Shown: piece after piece, positions 23,028 through 34,002 of the stretch | Numbering within the stretch: position 1 is the stretch's first letter | How the letters are laid out: each line of letters begins with the position of its first letter | Assembly (NCBI GenBank): GCA_002943765.1 | Contig: PQWQ01000002.1 | Span: 3,596,001 to 3,660,000, forward strand | DNA length: 64,000 nucleotides | Source of the DNA: Psoroptes ovis | Lineage: Eukaryota; Arthropoda; Arachnida; Sarcoptiformes; Psoroptidae | Direction of reading: 5' to 3' | Translations under genes and position numbers: made by a program | The notes under the pieces: generated by a model | The model's input: the letters and a program-made list of their open reading frames with translations, nothing else | What the model was told of the DNA's origin: nothing | Databases searched by the model: none

Positions 23028-24564
23028 ATTATTATTACTATCAATTTATATTTATTTATAATTCAATTATTATGTAATCCAAAATTTTTCAATATTATTC
23101 AACATTTAAGGCAATCAAAATGAATGATGAATCGCAAATACCGTCGTATTAAAAGAACTTATTTTATTCTGCTGAAAATAGAACAAAAAAAATGAGATCA
23201 TTAAGAATAATTAGAATCAATTGATAAAAACAAAGAAAAGAAATAATACAATTAATGACATTGAAACATTTCAAGTAAATTTTTTTATTTTAACACAATG
23301 GGTGTGTGTGTATATGAGTTAGTATGTCGGTGAACCGCATGGGTACAATAATTAAAAACATTGTAACTGAAATAAAAATATTTAGATTCATGCAAATTTA
23401 TATAATCTAATAATAAATTCATTATTTGTATTTCTTTAACCAAGTAACAATAGCAGAAATCACCTAATCAATCAAATATTCGGCTAAAATACTCACCAAA
23501 TTAATAATAAATATCTGTTACAAGAATTAATTATGAAAAAAACAAAACCAAATATTTTAATTCACAAAAAATTGAAAAAAACGTAGACTAATGAAAAAAC
23601 AAAAACAATTGTAAAAGATTCAAATTTCAACAATGAACAAAAATATCGCGAAACAAATGTGAAATATTCACAATAATAGATGAATAATATGATTGAGAAA
23701 TATTATTGGGTAAAAAACGATTATTGCTATTGATTTGAGAAGCACGGAAAAATGATTGATCTAATAAAACTTACGGAATTTTAATTGGAAAACAAATTTT
23801 GGATATTTTTATTTTTCAAATTTGTAATTAACAAAATTTTTCATAAAAATTGCAATATGACTCAAATATTTTCAACAAAAAACGATGTTTTGTTTACTTT
23901 GTGTATGTAAAACTATGTGTGTGTAAAACCCGAAAAGAAATAACTCAATAATTTACTGTTTTTTACTTTTGTATTTTCTATGTATGTTTATAGTCAAGTT
24001 TGATTTTCTTTTTCTTCAGTTTTTGATTTTGTTTAGCTTTTCGTTAGCTTTTTTGCTTGTAGTTACAAATGGCGGTGAAATAATAAGGATGTAAACATGT
24101 AAAACTGCTAAAAACGCCATAATACCGCCATGAAAAAGAATGCTTCGAATGTGAATATGGTAGTGGCTCACCTGATCGATGTATGTATGCGCTGCTCAAT
24201 AAAAAAGAATTAATTGAATGACCCTAAATGAGGAAAAAAATTTCCGGTGGTAGTGGCGATTGGTAGTGCATGAATGAATGTTAAATTCGGCTAATGAAAA
24301 CACTAACAAAGTTTTGTTGTAGCGGTAGTTGAAAATGGTTTAGTATACAGGCATATATGTACGGCAGAATCAAGAATATTTTCATTCATGTTTCTTTATT
24401 GTTTACTACTACCATGATCATTGTGCATATATATAAATTTTTTGAATAAATTGAAAAATTGCAAAGATGGCGCTTATTTTTGGGCTAGAAAAAAATATGG
24501 AAATTTGTTTTACATTTTTATTCGATAGATGGTGTTGTGTTCTTTCTCCATTTTTTTTTCAAAT
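23028..24564. other. PP2A promoter region, no gene seen
   Basis: About 1.5 kb upstream of PP2A, also the 3' flank of the first gustatory-receptor-like gene. It is AT-rich, with a GTGTGTGT run near 23300 and a less AT-rich part near 24060-24290 (ATGGCGG, GGTGGTAGTGG). 5' UTR exons are possible; no coding exon is supported. Confidence 0.5.
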
Positions 24565-25833
24565 TCATTTTTCAAAATAACGGGTTTGATGTATCAATGT
24601 TGCATAACTGGCCATAAAACAAATCCAATCCAAGATAAATTTTAAATCAATACGTAAAAAGTCGAATATTAATAGAAAAAATGATTGTTGATAAATGTTA
24701 ATTTCTCTGAATTTAATTACTTTTGAACAATTTATTGGCGAAACATTTTTTACCATTGCCGTTTGTGTTGATGATGATAATGATGATGATCTTGGCCGAA
24801 TTTTACGCAATTTTCTCAACATAAATCCTTCAATACGATCAAAATTTTCTAAAACCTTACGATTCAATATAGCTATAATAAACCAATATAACATTTGTAA
24901 TATAACATCAGAAAAATAGTAAAGATTGTGAGGGAAATCAGCCATTGCTGAATCATTTAGCGATAATGTAACAGCAAGTGTCGTATGAATCATCTGCAAT
25001 ATTGTCAATATTGAGCGAATCGATTGCAATTCATCATTCAACAGAGCTAATTCTTTTATTTCTTCGAATAAATCTCTACATTTTGTTATAGATGATTGAC
25101 TCTCTATTGACAATTGACTTGTTTGAAGAAAATGATTATGATATCTTTTGCCAATTTTTATTAATGGTATTTTGCATCGTATTGATCGTTTGCGAACTTT
25201 TTTTTGGCTTGCATGGACATTATCATTTCCATATACTTCATCATCTAAATATCTTGAACGAATTTGTTCTAATACATGAAGATTAGCCAATTGAATGAAA
25301 AACAATAAAATCCAGGTTGTTGCACGATAAATTATGCATATTTCGATTGAAAATATTGTTTTCCAATTAAATGAATCAAATGGCAATAAATTTCTAATGC
25401 AAATAAATAATGATGGAATAAACAATGAAACGATAAAAACTAATAAAACATCATATGCTGGTATTTGTACGTTTGAAAATGTTGATGATTGCAAATAGTT
25501 AATCAAACGATGACCATGAATGAAATATGTTGACACATAGCCGAGGATAATAGCAGGAATTATATATGTTTCGCATGATTTTATAAAAACAAACATCAAG
25601 TATTGATCGGATTGCATCAATTCATTCAAACGATAACTCAATGGTTTTTCACTGTAAAAAAAGAATATTGCTGTTAAATTTATAGTAAAATTTGTTGACC
25701 AGTTAAAAACATTAAACACATCATTCCAAATAAATGGCCGCAATTGTACACCTAATATTCCGAATGTTTTCAATAAAAGTTGAGATATTATACGTGGTTT
25801 CATTTTATTATATGATGTTGTTGTTTTAAACAT
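24565..25833 (-). CDS. Gustatory-receptor-like seven-transmembrane protein (copy A)
   Basis: A single exon encodes 422 aa with multiple hydrophobic segments and a long intracellular-type loop rich in basic residues (VRKRSIRCKIPLIKIGKR). The C-terminal region (FDFLRIDLKFILDW followed by ASYATLIHQTRYF) occupies the place of the insect/arthropod gustatory receptor signature TYxxxxxQF, with Y-x-T-L-I-x-Q retained. Motifs shared with the neighbouring copy B are GVQLRP near the N terminus, E-x-C-x-x-L/I-F in the loop, IQSIRSxL, NRKVLxxFDxI, and a final cytoplasmic FREINIYQQSFxLxxFDF. Arthropod GRs have inverted topology and form ligand-gated channels in chemosensory neurons. Ligand unknown. The start could also be the in-frame Met at 25803 (MKPR). 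The pair is a tandem duplication. Confidence 0.75.
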   Translation of the reverse strand: MFKTTTSYNKMKPRIISQLLLKTFGILGVQLRPFIWNDVFNVFNWSTNFTINLTAIFFFYSEKPLSYRLNELMQSDQYLMFVFIKSCETYIIPAIILGYVSTYFIHGHRLINYLQSSTFSNVQIPAYDVLLVFIVSLFIPSLFICIRNLLPFDSFNWKTIFSIEICIIYRATTWILLFFIQLANLHVLEQIRSRYLDDEVYGNDNVHASQKKVRKRSIRCKIPLIKIGKRYHNHFLQTSQLSIESQSSITKCRDLFEEIKELALLNDELQSIRSILTILQMIHTTLAVTLSLNDSAMADFPHNLYYFSDVILQMLYWFIIAILNRKVLENFDRIEGFMLRKLRKIRPRSSSLSSSTQTAMVKNVSPINCSKVIKFREINIYQQSFFLLIFDFLRIDLKFILDWICFMASYATLIHQTRYFEK

Positions 25834-26030
25834 TACATTGACAAAAATAAAATGCCATCAATGGTGATGATGATAATATTTATACATCATACACATCAAT
25901 TTCATTTCATTGGAGAATTTTTTTTAATTCGAAAACTTCCGGATATTGAGTGACAGCAGAATAGTTGGATGATGCTCCGTTTTCGACATCGATGACAATT
26001 TGACATTTTTAGATGTGAAACCATTTTCCA

Positions 26031-27387
26031 TTAATTATTAGTTTGATTAATAAGTGTTGTATAACCTGCAATAAATATAAACCAATCCATGAATAATGAA
26101 AAATCAATTGTAAAAAAATCAAACATTGAAAGTGTGAATGATTCACGAAATATATCCAATTCTTTGTATTTTAATAATTTTTTCTTTCTTTTCACATCAT
26201 TAGCATTATTACCGTGAAATTTTGAATCAAAATCATCATACAAAATTTTTTGCAATAATTTTTGTATAGATTTATCAATTTTGTCGAATTCTTTCAATAC
26301 TTTTCTATTGATCAAACATAAACCTATCCATAAGAATATGCGTATCGGTAATTCGATCAAAAAATAATAATTTATCTCCAAATTGAATGCCGACAAATCA
26401 GTTGTACAAATTAAAAAAAATGAAGAGCTATCCAATATGTGTGCGTATAACAAATATGAACGAATCGATTGTATTTTAACATTGATTGATGATAATTTTT
26501 TCATATCATTAAATAAATTTTCACATTCACAAATTATTTTCTCATAAAATGAATTCAAATCATTATTGAATCGAGATTTTTGCAATTTTATTATTAATTT
26601 TCTATTAAAATTATGTTTAGGTCGCTGATTTATACGATTTTTTCTGATTTTAAATTTCAAGAATTTGATTTTTTTGCTAATATTATTTTCATTTTTTCGA
26701 TGAATTTGATTTTCAGTCAAAAATTTATCCGAAAAATATTTATCTTTGATCTGTTTCAACATATTCAAATTCACAAATTGATGATAAAATAATAATGTCC
26801 ATGTAACAGATAAATATGAATAGAATAATTCCATTGCCAAAATTTGTCGTAGCGTAATTTGATTCGTTGATCTAATTAATTCTCTGAATAATATAATACT
26901 ATTTGAAAAACAAAATGCCAACATCAATATTTTAATTGATGAAATTCTAGATATAGATTTGATATCAATAATTTTTGTAGTCAATATTTGAAGATGATCA
27001 ATAAATTCAGGGCCATTTTTACAATAAACTATTATGTAACTGATATATATTGTTGGAAATATTAAAAAACTATTCAAACGATAAAATTGTATGATCATAG
27101 ATTGTTTTGTCTCTGATAATAATAATACAAATCTGTCTAGAATAAATTCCTTTGATTGATAGTGGATGACCATTAAAATATTCATTATTAAATTTGTAAT
27201 GAAATTAAAAATGTTTACGAATCGATTCAATTCAATCGGTCTAAGTTGTACACCAAAGAATCTTTGCACATTAAAAAAAGTTCCATTTTATCATCAATTT
27301 TTTTTTATCAAATGCAAAAAAAACTCACCCATAAGTATGGACCATAAGATCTAATAATTGATTTGATTTTTGATCAACATTTTCCAT
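26031..27387 (-). CDS. Gustatory-receptor-like seven-transmembrane protein (copy B)
   Basis: There are two exons, 27387-27329 and 27261-26031, with a 67-nt intron (GTGAGT...CAAAG) in phase 2, coding for 429 aa. The junction rebuilds HTYGFFGVQLRP, which aligns with KTFGILGVQLRP in copy A and supports the intron. The layout is the same as copy A: several hydrophobic spans, a very basic central loop (KKIKFLKFKIRKNRINQRPK), IQSIRSYLL, NRKVLKEFDKID, and a C-terminal SLFMDWFIFIAGYTTLINQ in the TYxxxxxQF position. The two genes are 197 bp apart in the same orientation. Copy A has no intron at the equivalent place. A chemoreceptor role is inferred from family; sequence identity between copies is only moderate, so this is an old duplication. 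Confidence 0.75.
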
Positions 27388-28324
27388 TGTTTCATCATTA
27401 AATTCTTAACGATAATATATTGGAAATGTTTGATTCCAAATTTCGTATACTTGTTATTCAATTTTTTCATTAATTTTTGTTTGTTTGATTAGTTTTGTAA
27501 TTTGCATAAATGATTATCGATTATTTCTAATCACCACATATTGGCATTCCATTTGGAAACCATGGAATTTCAATTAAGATAATTGTCAAATATTCATAAA
27601 TTCCACCAAAAGTATTAGTCATATTGGCAAATAATCAAAGACAATTATTGAAATCCTCTAAAATGATAAAGAAAGTTTAATTTCTAATTTCTTTTTGTTT
27701 CTAGAAAGTTCAAAATACTCGAAATCTTTTTTGATTAATCAAAAGATTAATCAAGGTAAGACAAGGTGGCAAGGATGATGATGATGATGATACCCTATCA
27801 TTAATTTTTTCATGATAATAATAATTATTTGTTGCGAATTAATCCATAAAATTAATCCATGAATTAAACGAAAAATGCTTTTCATTTTCATAAATAATAA
27901 TTTCACTTGTAAATCTTATTGCAACCTGTCAATTTTCAAGGGGGCAACATATTAATATTCATCATCAATTATATCATTTTGTTTTTGTTTTTTGTTATTC
28001 TTTTCATTTTTGATTTCTCATGATCTTGATCATTATTCACAATTTCATTTTTCATTCAATAATTTTCATGAATAATTATAATCAATTTTTTCGCATCTTC
28101 TTGTCATTCAATTATTGTTGGATATGATACTGCAAAAAATAGAAGGGTTATCCTTTTTTTTCGTAGGTACATTGATTCCTTTATTTTTAATTATTTTTTA
28201 ATGAAAAAAACAAAGTAAAAAGTAATAAATCAGGTTTTCTTTTTTTTTTTCTTAGATATTCTTGATAATCTATACAGTATTTGATGAATGAGATGAATAT
28301 AAGATTTTGGATCGTGATCAAGAA
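27388..28324. other. Intergenic, divergent upstream regions
   Basis: About 0.9 kb between the start of gustatory receptor copy B (-) and the regulatory region of the cuticle-type gene (+). It has AT-rich runs and a short GAT repeat near 27775-27792. I see no gene. Confidence 0.5.
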
Positions 28325-28337
28325 AGGTCAATGACAA
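28325..28337. promoter_or_regulatory. Ecdysone-response-element-like palindrome
   Basis: AGGTCAATGACAA matches 11 of 13 positions of the EcR/USP inverted repeat consensus RGKTCANTGAMCY. The misses are the last two bases. It lies about 180 bp upstream of the TATA box of the cuticle-type gene. Function is inferred from the motif and the type of target gene. Confidence 0.4.
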
Positions 28338-28369
28338 ATTCTATGGAATTATGCAATGAAAGTGGCCAT

Positions 28370-28389
28370 TGACCATTGGTTACCGGTCA
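28370..28389. promoter_or_regulatory. Paired nuclear-receptor half-sites
   Basis: TGACC at 28370-28374 and GGTCA at 28385-28389 form everted half-sites ten bases apart, about 45 bp from the EcRE-like palindrome. They may be additional nuclear-receptor contacts. Motif evidence only. Confidence 0.3.
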
Positions 28390-28503
28390 TAACCGAAAAT
28401 TTCGTTTTTTCACTTTTTAATAACTTTTTCTTATTCTAATGAATGATAATAGATCAATGTACGGATATTCAGATTTTTAGTATTTTCATTTTCGTTTCGA
28501 AGA

Positions 28504-28513
28504 TATATAAATA
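28504..28513 (+). promoter_or_regulatory. TATA box of the proline-rich cuticle-type gene
   Basis: TATATAAATA lies 98 bp upstream of the ATG at 28602, and a TCATTCATT initiator-like sequence about 30 bp downstream is the likely start of transcription. It is one of the clearest core promoters in the window and fits a highly expressed structural gene. Confidence 0.7.
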
Positions 28514-28601
28514 GCGGCCGAAAATAAATCAAAAATCATTCATTCAATCATCGATTAATCTTGAGAAAACACTGAATTCAAATCATCAAAAATTTTCCAA
28601 A

Positions 28602-29697
28602 ATGAAATTTGTAAGTTTCATTCATAATTTTCTTCTTGATAAAAATAATCTCACTTTTTTTCTCATAGTTCTTGCATTACGGAATATGGATGGTCATGAT
28701 GAGCACCGTCTTGGCTTTCCAATATGATGAATATAAACCACAACCATCACCACAACCGATGGCTTATTCAGCTGATACTTATAAACCAGCTGGTGGATTC
28801 AGTGCTCCAAGACAATATCGACAAATGAAGAATGATTATCAACCAAGTAGCTTTAGTGGCGCTTATGAGAGTAATGACGCTTCATATACAGCATCAGTCG
28901 ATGGATCACCACGTAATGTTAAAGTTATTGATGTTCCATCAACATATGCAATGCCTGCTGAATCAATGACCATTCAAGTGCCACCAAGCTCTCAGCCATT
29001 GACTTTTGTATTGAAATCGCGTTCCAGTCAATTGAATTTACAACCATCCCATGAATCTGATCCTGGATCCTATCAAGAATCTAATTCAGAAGATGGATTA
29101 CATGTTCTTGTACATACCGTTACTCGTCCTGTTTTGCAAGAAATCAGAGAAGTTATTACACCATACCGCAGAGTTACACAGGAAATCAAACCAGTCAAAG
29201 AAACCGCTGAAACATTGGTTTCCAGAGATGCTCGCACTTATGACAACAATAACTATAATCAACCAAAACCAAAACCGCAACCAGCACCATATTCAGCTCC
29301 AAAACCGCAAGCTTATAAACCAGCTCCAAAACCACAAGCTCCACAGAAATATGCACGAATCCAACAGCAAGCATACGCTGAACCTGCTCCAAAACCGCAA
29401 GCATACAAACCAGCCCCACAACCGCAAGCTTATAAACCAGCCCCAAAACCGCAAGCATATAAACCAGCCCCACAACAGCAAGCATACAAACCAGCCCCAC
29501 AACCGCAAGCATACAAACCAGCCCCACAACAGCAAGCATACAAACCAGCTCCACAACCGCAAGCACCCAAACCAGCTCCACAACCGCAAGCACCCAAACC
29601 CGCTCCACAACCTCAAGCATACAAACCAGCTCCACAACCGCAAGCATACAAACCAGCTCCACAACCACAAGCAGCAGCACCTGCTAAAAATTATTAA
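28602..29697 (+). CDS. Secreted proline-rich repeat protein, cuticle type
   Basis: The first coding exon is only nine bases (28602-28610, Met-Lys-Phe), followed by a 58-nt GT-AG intron and a second exon 28669-29697, giving 345 aa. The N terminus MKFFLHYGIWMVMMSTVLA is a signal peptide. The middle part (about residues 145-185) carries HVLVHTVTRPVLQEIREV and RRVTQEIKPVKET. This is the 'RPV..I.EVVTP.R.V.QEIKPVKE' theme seen in arthropod cuticular and extracellular Pro-rich proteins. The C-terminal ~130 residues are a tandem array of a nine-residue unit, YKPAPQPQA, with about a dozen copies and K/Q and Y/P variants. A structural role in cuticle or another extracellular matrix is inferred. The promoter has a good TATA box and nuclear-receptor-like sites. 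The AATAAA at 29834 is the likely poly-A signal. Confidence 0.8.
29380..29680 (+). repeat. 27-bp tandem coding repeat array
   Basis: About eleven units of a 27-bp repeat encode YKPAPQPQA-type nonapeptides. Units differ by synonymous changes and by CCG/CAG or TAC/CCC swaps, which suggests expansion by unequal exchange. The repeat opens long artificial frames on the opposite strand. Confidence 0.85.
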
Positions 29698-29833
29698 ATT
29701 TGATATTAATTTCATGTATCTCAAAACGATCTAAACAAAATAGTTATGTTTAAGGAAAAAATTGATAAAAACACATTTATTTTGTTTTAAAAAAATTTAA
29801 AATTATTCTTTGGTAAATAATGGTGATAAAAAA

Positions 29834-29839
29834 AATAAA
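29834..29839 (+). terminator. Poly-A signal of the cuticle-type gene
   Basis: AATAAA lies 137 bp after the stop codon and 54 bp before the stop of the convergent NT5DC-like gene. That gene has its own minus-strand signal at 29776-29781, so the two transcripts probably overlap at their 3' ends. Confidence 0.45.
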
Positions 29840-29892
29840 ATTAAATTTTAATTATTCAAAATTGAATTAGTCACTGATTTTTATGAATATTC

Positions 29893-32213
29893 TTATCCTG
29901 CTTTTGGAAATTCGCCACGATGTATAAGCTCGACTTGTGAGATACGGGTTTCATGTGGTAATAAACCACGACGCGGTAAAAATGTATGTTTCAATGTATA
30001 TTTTAATAAATTTGTAATATGTGACATGTAAATATCTGAATATCGAAACAATCGACGAGAAAAATATGTTGGATTATGATGTGTACGAAATATTGAGCCA
30101 AATTGCGGATTAAATAGTGTTTTTGCTTCAAAACGTAATGCATCTCTTTGTTGTATTAATTGATTCAATATTGCTTCATCGACATTATTTTCATTGCCTT
30201 CATCAACTAATTGTTGTAATGCTTGTAATGCTGATACAGCTTCTTTAAATTCAGGACTATTATGAGTTTCAATTTCTTTCTCTAATTCAGCTATGATTGC
30301 ACCCGTACGCCAACCAAAATTAAGTGTTATATCAGCCAAATCAGAATATATTTGATCACCAAAATAAATGACACGATTCGAATTCCAACCGGTCATTTTA
30401 AGCAAACCAGAAACAGTTCCTTCCATGTAAATTTTATCTTTGTCTAATGTTGAAACACGATTCCAATTCATACGATCACTGCCCAAATTGAATGTTCTGA
30501 ATGGTCTATAATTTCAATCAATAATCATTATCATTATTGAAAATTATTAATCACAACTCGTACCTCGATTCTTTTTTGAAAAAAGATGGTTTACGAGCTT
30601 GTACAACAATAACATCGAATAATGAACGCCAATCATCGCCAATCATATATTTCATGCCATTATCTCTGAAATATGAACAAAAAATTAATGGAATTTCAAT
30701 GATGACTACAATAAAAATATGCATACACAAAATGAAATGGTGAATTGGTGATTAAAAATACTTTTTTATCATTCTTCCTCAGATGCTCTAAAAACACTGG
30801 TAAGCGTTCATTTTTTTCCAAATAATCCGGTATTTTTTGTGAATCAAGCATTTTATGTATTACAGGATGAATACTCCTAATTGCATTCTATCGAATGCAG
30901 ATGAAACGCATGAAATTAAATTTAAAACTTAATTTACACTTGAAATCACATACAGTCACGTCATGATAAAGTATTTCGGGATAGAAAGATATATTATTTT
31001 GTATAAAATATTCGGTAACATTTGATAATAGGCACATTTCAGGCACTGAAAATAAATCATTCAATTGTTTCATTCTTACATTTTCCTGATTTTTCAACGA
31101 ACGAATCAAGATTAATCATTCATTCATTAAAATTAGATAAATTATTATCATACTTCATAATTATCACCACGAATAAATTGTCTTGGAATATAAAGACCAT
31201 TATAAAGACGTAAAATTTCATGACTTGGAACCGGTGACAATCCACAATATACTGAGCCTAATTGTATTTGATGAAATGTATCGATTTTCATCAGAAAACC
31301 CTATAGAAACGATCGACAAATGAATTAAACAGATTCGAGGAAAACAATTATGATAGACTTACATTTTCTATATCATAATGAAGACCACGAATAGCAAAAT
31401 CTGGAATGTAATCAAGTAATTCGATATCTTTTGGATACTTTTCAAATAAAATAAAACTAATCAATTTTGAATCATTGAACAAATGAAGAGAATTTACTTG
31501 GAATTTATTGATTAAAACATCACGTCCTAAATCATAGATTAAATAATCTAATGATTCTTTGTAACAGGCTAATGTATAATCATAATCAAAACCGTAAGTA
31601 TCAATATCGGATAATGATAATTCATTATTAGTGAATACACCTTTAGGATCAACTTCACCACCACTGTAAGTTGCTTTTTATCAATTAATCAACAGATTGA
31701 AAAATTAAATTCAAATTGCATATATTTACTTATATGACGAACAAACAAACCTTTAAATGTTGATTTATAAATTTCAAGAATCTCTGTTTTTGTGAAAAAA
31801 TTGCTTCTATTGTCCAATAATTTATCATCATCATCATAATCACCTATATTATTGTTTTTACTATCACTCGATAAATATCGTATACTTGATTGCAAATCAA
31901 TTGATTGTGAATTATTATTTTTATTATTATAATTACACTTTGTTTTATTGTCATTCGCATTGATCATCACATGATTGGCAATATTATTAATAGTGGATAA
32001 TGAATGCATATGTAAAGCTATATTATTATTATTATAATCGACATTTTTAAGACTAGTTTGAATATTGTTGTTTTTCGATGAATTGAATACCGTCATCCTC
32101 TTCCAATAATATCGACAATGATATTTGTTTAGCCATAACATTATTGTCGTTGATGATGATGATGAAGATAATAATGTTTTAGAATTGAAACATTTTAGCA
32201 TTATTTTATACAT
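29893..32213 (-). CDS. 5'-nucleotidase domain-containing protein (NT5DC2/3-like)
   Basis: There are eight exons: 32213-31730, 31673-31498, 31437-31363, 31300-31154, 31085-30954, 30887-30727, 30665-30564 and 30505-29893. All junction phases agree, and the model codes for 629 aa. The frame stays open upstream to 32333, so the start is uncertain. Met 32213 begins a basic, Ser/Asn-rich stretch that could be a mitochondrial presequence. HAD-family motif I (GFDYDYTLA, about 191-195) follows VFTNNELSL. Further conserved blocks are DFAIRGLHYD, MKQLNDLFSVPEMCLL, KKVFLITNSPF, MIGDDWRSLFDV, YFGDQIYSDL and GSIFRTHHNPTYFSRR. These define the NT5C2/NT5DC group of cytosolic or mitochondrial IMP/GMP 5'-nucleotidase-like proteins. 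NT5DC members have little proven activity. The Asp pair of motif I is intact here. It is longer than human NT5DC3 because of the N-terminal region. Confidence 0.88.
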
Positions 32214-32333
32214 TATTATTGATCCAGGATTAATTGTAATTGGTAATTTTGAAAGACATAAAAATTCAAAACAGAAATAACATTGAGAAAAAAAATTCTG
32301 AAAAAAAAACAATATAATGATGAAATGATTCAA

Positions 32334-32847
32334 GGATTGTTTGTTCTATTCTCCTCTATGGTAAGGCACCGGTTATTATTATGAATCTATAATTATGTTA
32401 GATATTTTTAAATATAATAATTATGAAATTAACCTCGAAAATTAAAAATAATGAAAAACATCTAAAAAGAAAATAAAAATAAAAATTTATAAAAAATTTC
32501 ATCCATTCATATCTAACATGATCAAATAGCAAACAATCAAACGAAGAAAAAAATTAAAATCATTAATGTTTTAAAATTTAAAACAATTTGCAAGAAAAAC
32601 TTTATTTTTTTTAGTTGAATAAAAAATGAAAAATAAATTTACAAAATAATTTTGGGAAATTTCTTAAAGAAAATACAATCAATATTTTTTATATAACTTT
32701 TTTTTCATTTTTTTTTTCGTGCTTTTACAAAATAATGATAATTGATGATAGCTGTTTTTTCTGTTTTAAAAATAAATTTGAAATTTTTTTCTTCAGTGTT
32801 GTTAACCGTCAAAAATAAATGAATTTTAATCGAAATGAATATTACTA
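32334..32847. other. Intergenic, no gene seen
   Basis: About 500 very AT-rich bases between two minus-strand genes: upstream sequence of the NT5DC-like gene and the 3' UTR of the CS-domain gene. No open frame is of interest. Confidence 0.5.
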
Positions 32848-34002
32848 TTATTTGATTTCATCGGTCGATTCTTCAGTAGATTCTTGCGTTTGTTGTTCAT
32901 TATTTTCCTTGGATTCAGTTTCATCAATTGTTTCATTCGTTGTTGGTGTTTTTTCTTCGGTATCAAAGCGTGCTTTTTTAGACGGTTTTGATAATGATTC
33001 ATCTTGAACATCGTCATTATCTTCATCATTTGCAATATTTTCCTCATTATTAGATTTTTCTTCATTTGATTCAGTTTCTGGAACTTCTTTTTCGTCTTTT
33101 GATTGTTCATCATCATTTGATTCTTTCGTGTCTTCATTTTCATCATTCTGCGTATCATTTTCAAGATTGCTATCATCATTTTTTTCAGCATCATCGTTTT
33201 GTTGAATGACGAATGATGGCCAATAACTATCTTCAAGTTTTCGAAGTTTGATTTCAATTTTTGTTCTACAAGGACTAATTTCATATCTTGATTCATTTGA
33301 ATTGATTTCCTTATACAATTTGAATGTAACATTAGTGACAGCTGTTGGAAAGTTACATATCCAATTCAATGAATTATCGGTCAATATAATGTTGATATCA
33401 TCTTCATAAAAGAGAAATGAACGATTTTCATCCATTTTGATATTGGGCACATGAATAACAATATTGACATAATTATCATCTTGATACCAATTATAATCCA
33501 ATGATATTGGTTCCGTTGTTACTGATTGTTGATTACTTGAATTATTGGAGCGTGTTTGGGTGATTGTGATAGCATTCGTACTATTTTCTTTCGATTCAAA
33601 TTCGGCTGCTGACAATAAATTGCTAAGCTCATTCTTTGCATCATGCAAAGATACAATGCCGATGAATGATTTTGGCCGATTTCCGTTTTTATCCGGTATT
33701 ATTTCCAAACTATGCCATCTTTTACGGTCAGCTTTTTTCAAATTGATCACCAACTTCGATGTGTCTACAGCCCAATTACTATCAGGAACGACAACTGTTT
33801 TGTATAAACTGAAATGCATACGAAATTGTCGTCCATCCAATAATTGACACATAACATCGAGCGCATCATTAATGATTGTGACTTTGACATCATTTTCTTT
33901 AAGATTTGCAATCCTTATCGTTATGATAACATGCGATGTGGTTTGATACCAATCATATGGCACACGTGCAGTTCCAAAATTACCTGGACTTTGTTCCAAC
34001 AT
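32848..34002 (-). CDS. Tandem CS-domain (p23/SGT1-like) protein with acidic tail
   Basis: The frame runs from ATG 34002 and encodes 384 aa. An upstream in-frame Met at 34101 would add a hydrophobic, UTR-like stretch and is rejected. Two CS (CHORD/SGT1, p23-fold) domains are visible. The first is at about 12-95 (YDWYQTTSHVIITIRI, then FSLYKTVV and VNLKKAD). The second is at about 155-250 (YNWYQDDNYVNIVIHVPNI, then KIEIKLRKLEDSYWPSF). The last ~120 residues are Glu/Asp/Asn-rich with one basic patch (KPSKKARF) that could be a nuclear localisation signal. CS domains bind HSP90 or act in its client pathways, as in p23, SGT1 and NudC. The YDWYQT...V.I.I opening is typical of SGT1. No TPR or SGS domain is present, so this is not canonical SGT1. 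Confidence 0.75.
   Translation of the reverse strand: MLEQSPGNFGTARVPYDWYQTTSHVIITIRIANLKENDVKVTIINDALDVMCQLLDGRQFRMHFSLYKTVVVPDSNWAVDTSKLVINLKKADRKRWHSLEIIPDKNGNRPKSFIGIVSLHDAKNELSNLLSAAEFESKENSTNAITITQTRSNNSSNQQSVTTEPISLDYNWYQDDNYVNIVIHVPNIKMDENRSFLFYEDDINIILTDNSLNWICNFPTAVTNVTFKLYKEINSNESRYEISPCRTKIEIKLRKLEDSYWPSFVIQQNDDAEKNDDSNLENDTQNDENEDTKESNDDEQSKDEKEVPETESNEEKSNNEENIANDEDNDDVQDESLSKPSKKARFDTEEKTPTTNETIDETESKENNEQQTQESTEESTDEIK

Noticed and set aside
29380..29680. Regular repeat array considered as CRISPR-like or satellite DNA
   Set aside because: There are no unique spacers between units, the period is 27 bp and the array encodes a continuous nonapeptide repeat in a eukaryotic exon.
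29195..29724. Long minus-strand frames rich in Leu/Val/Cys opposite the proline-rich gene
   Set aside because: They are the antisense reading of the 27-bp coding repeat. A repeat whose length is a multiple of three keeps frames open on both strands. No start context, domain or splice support.
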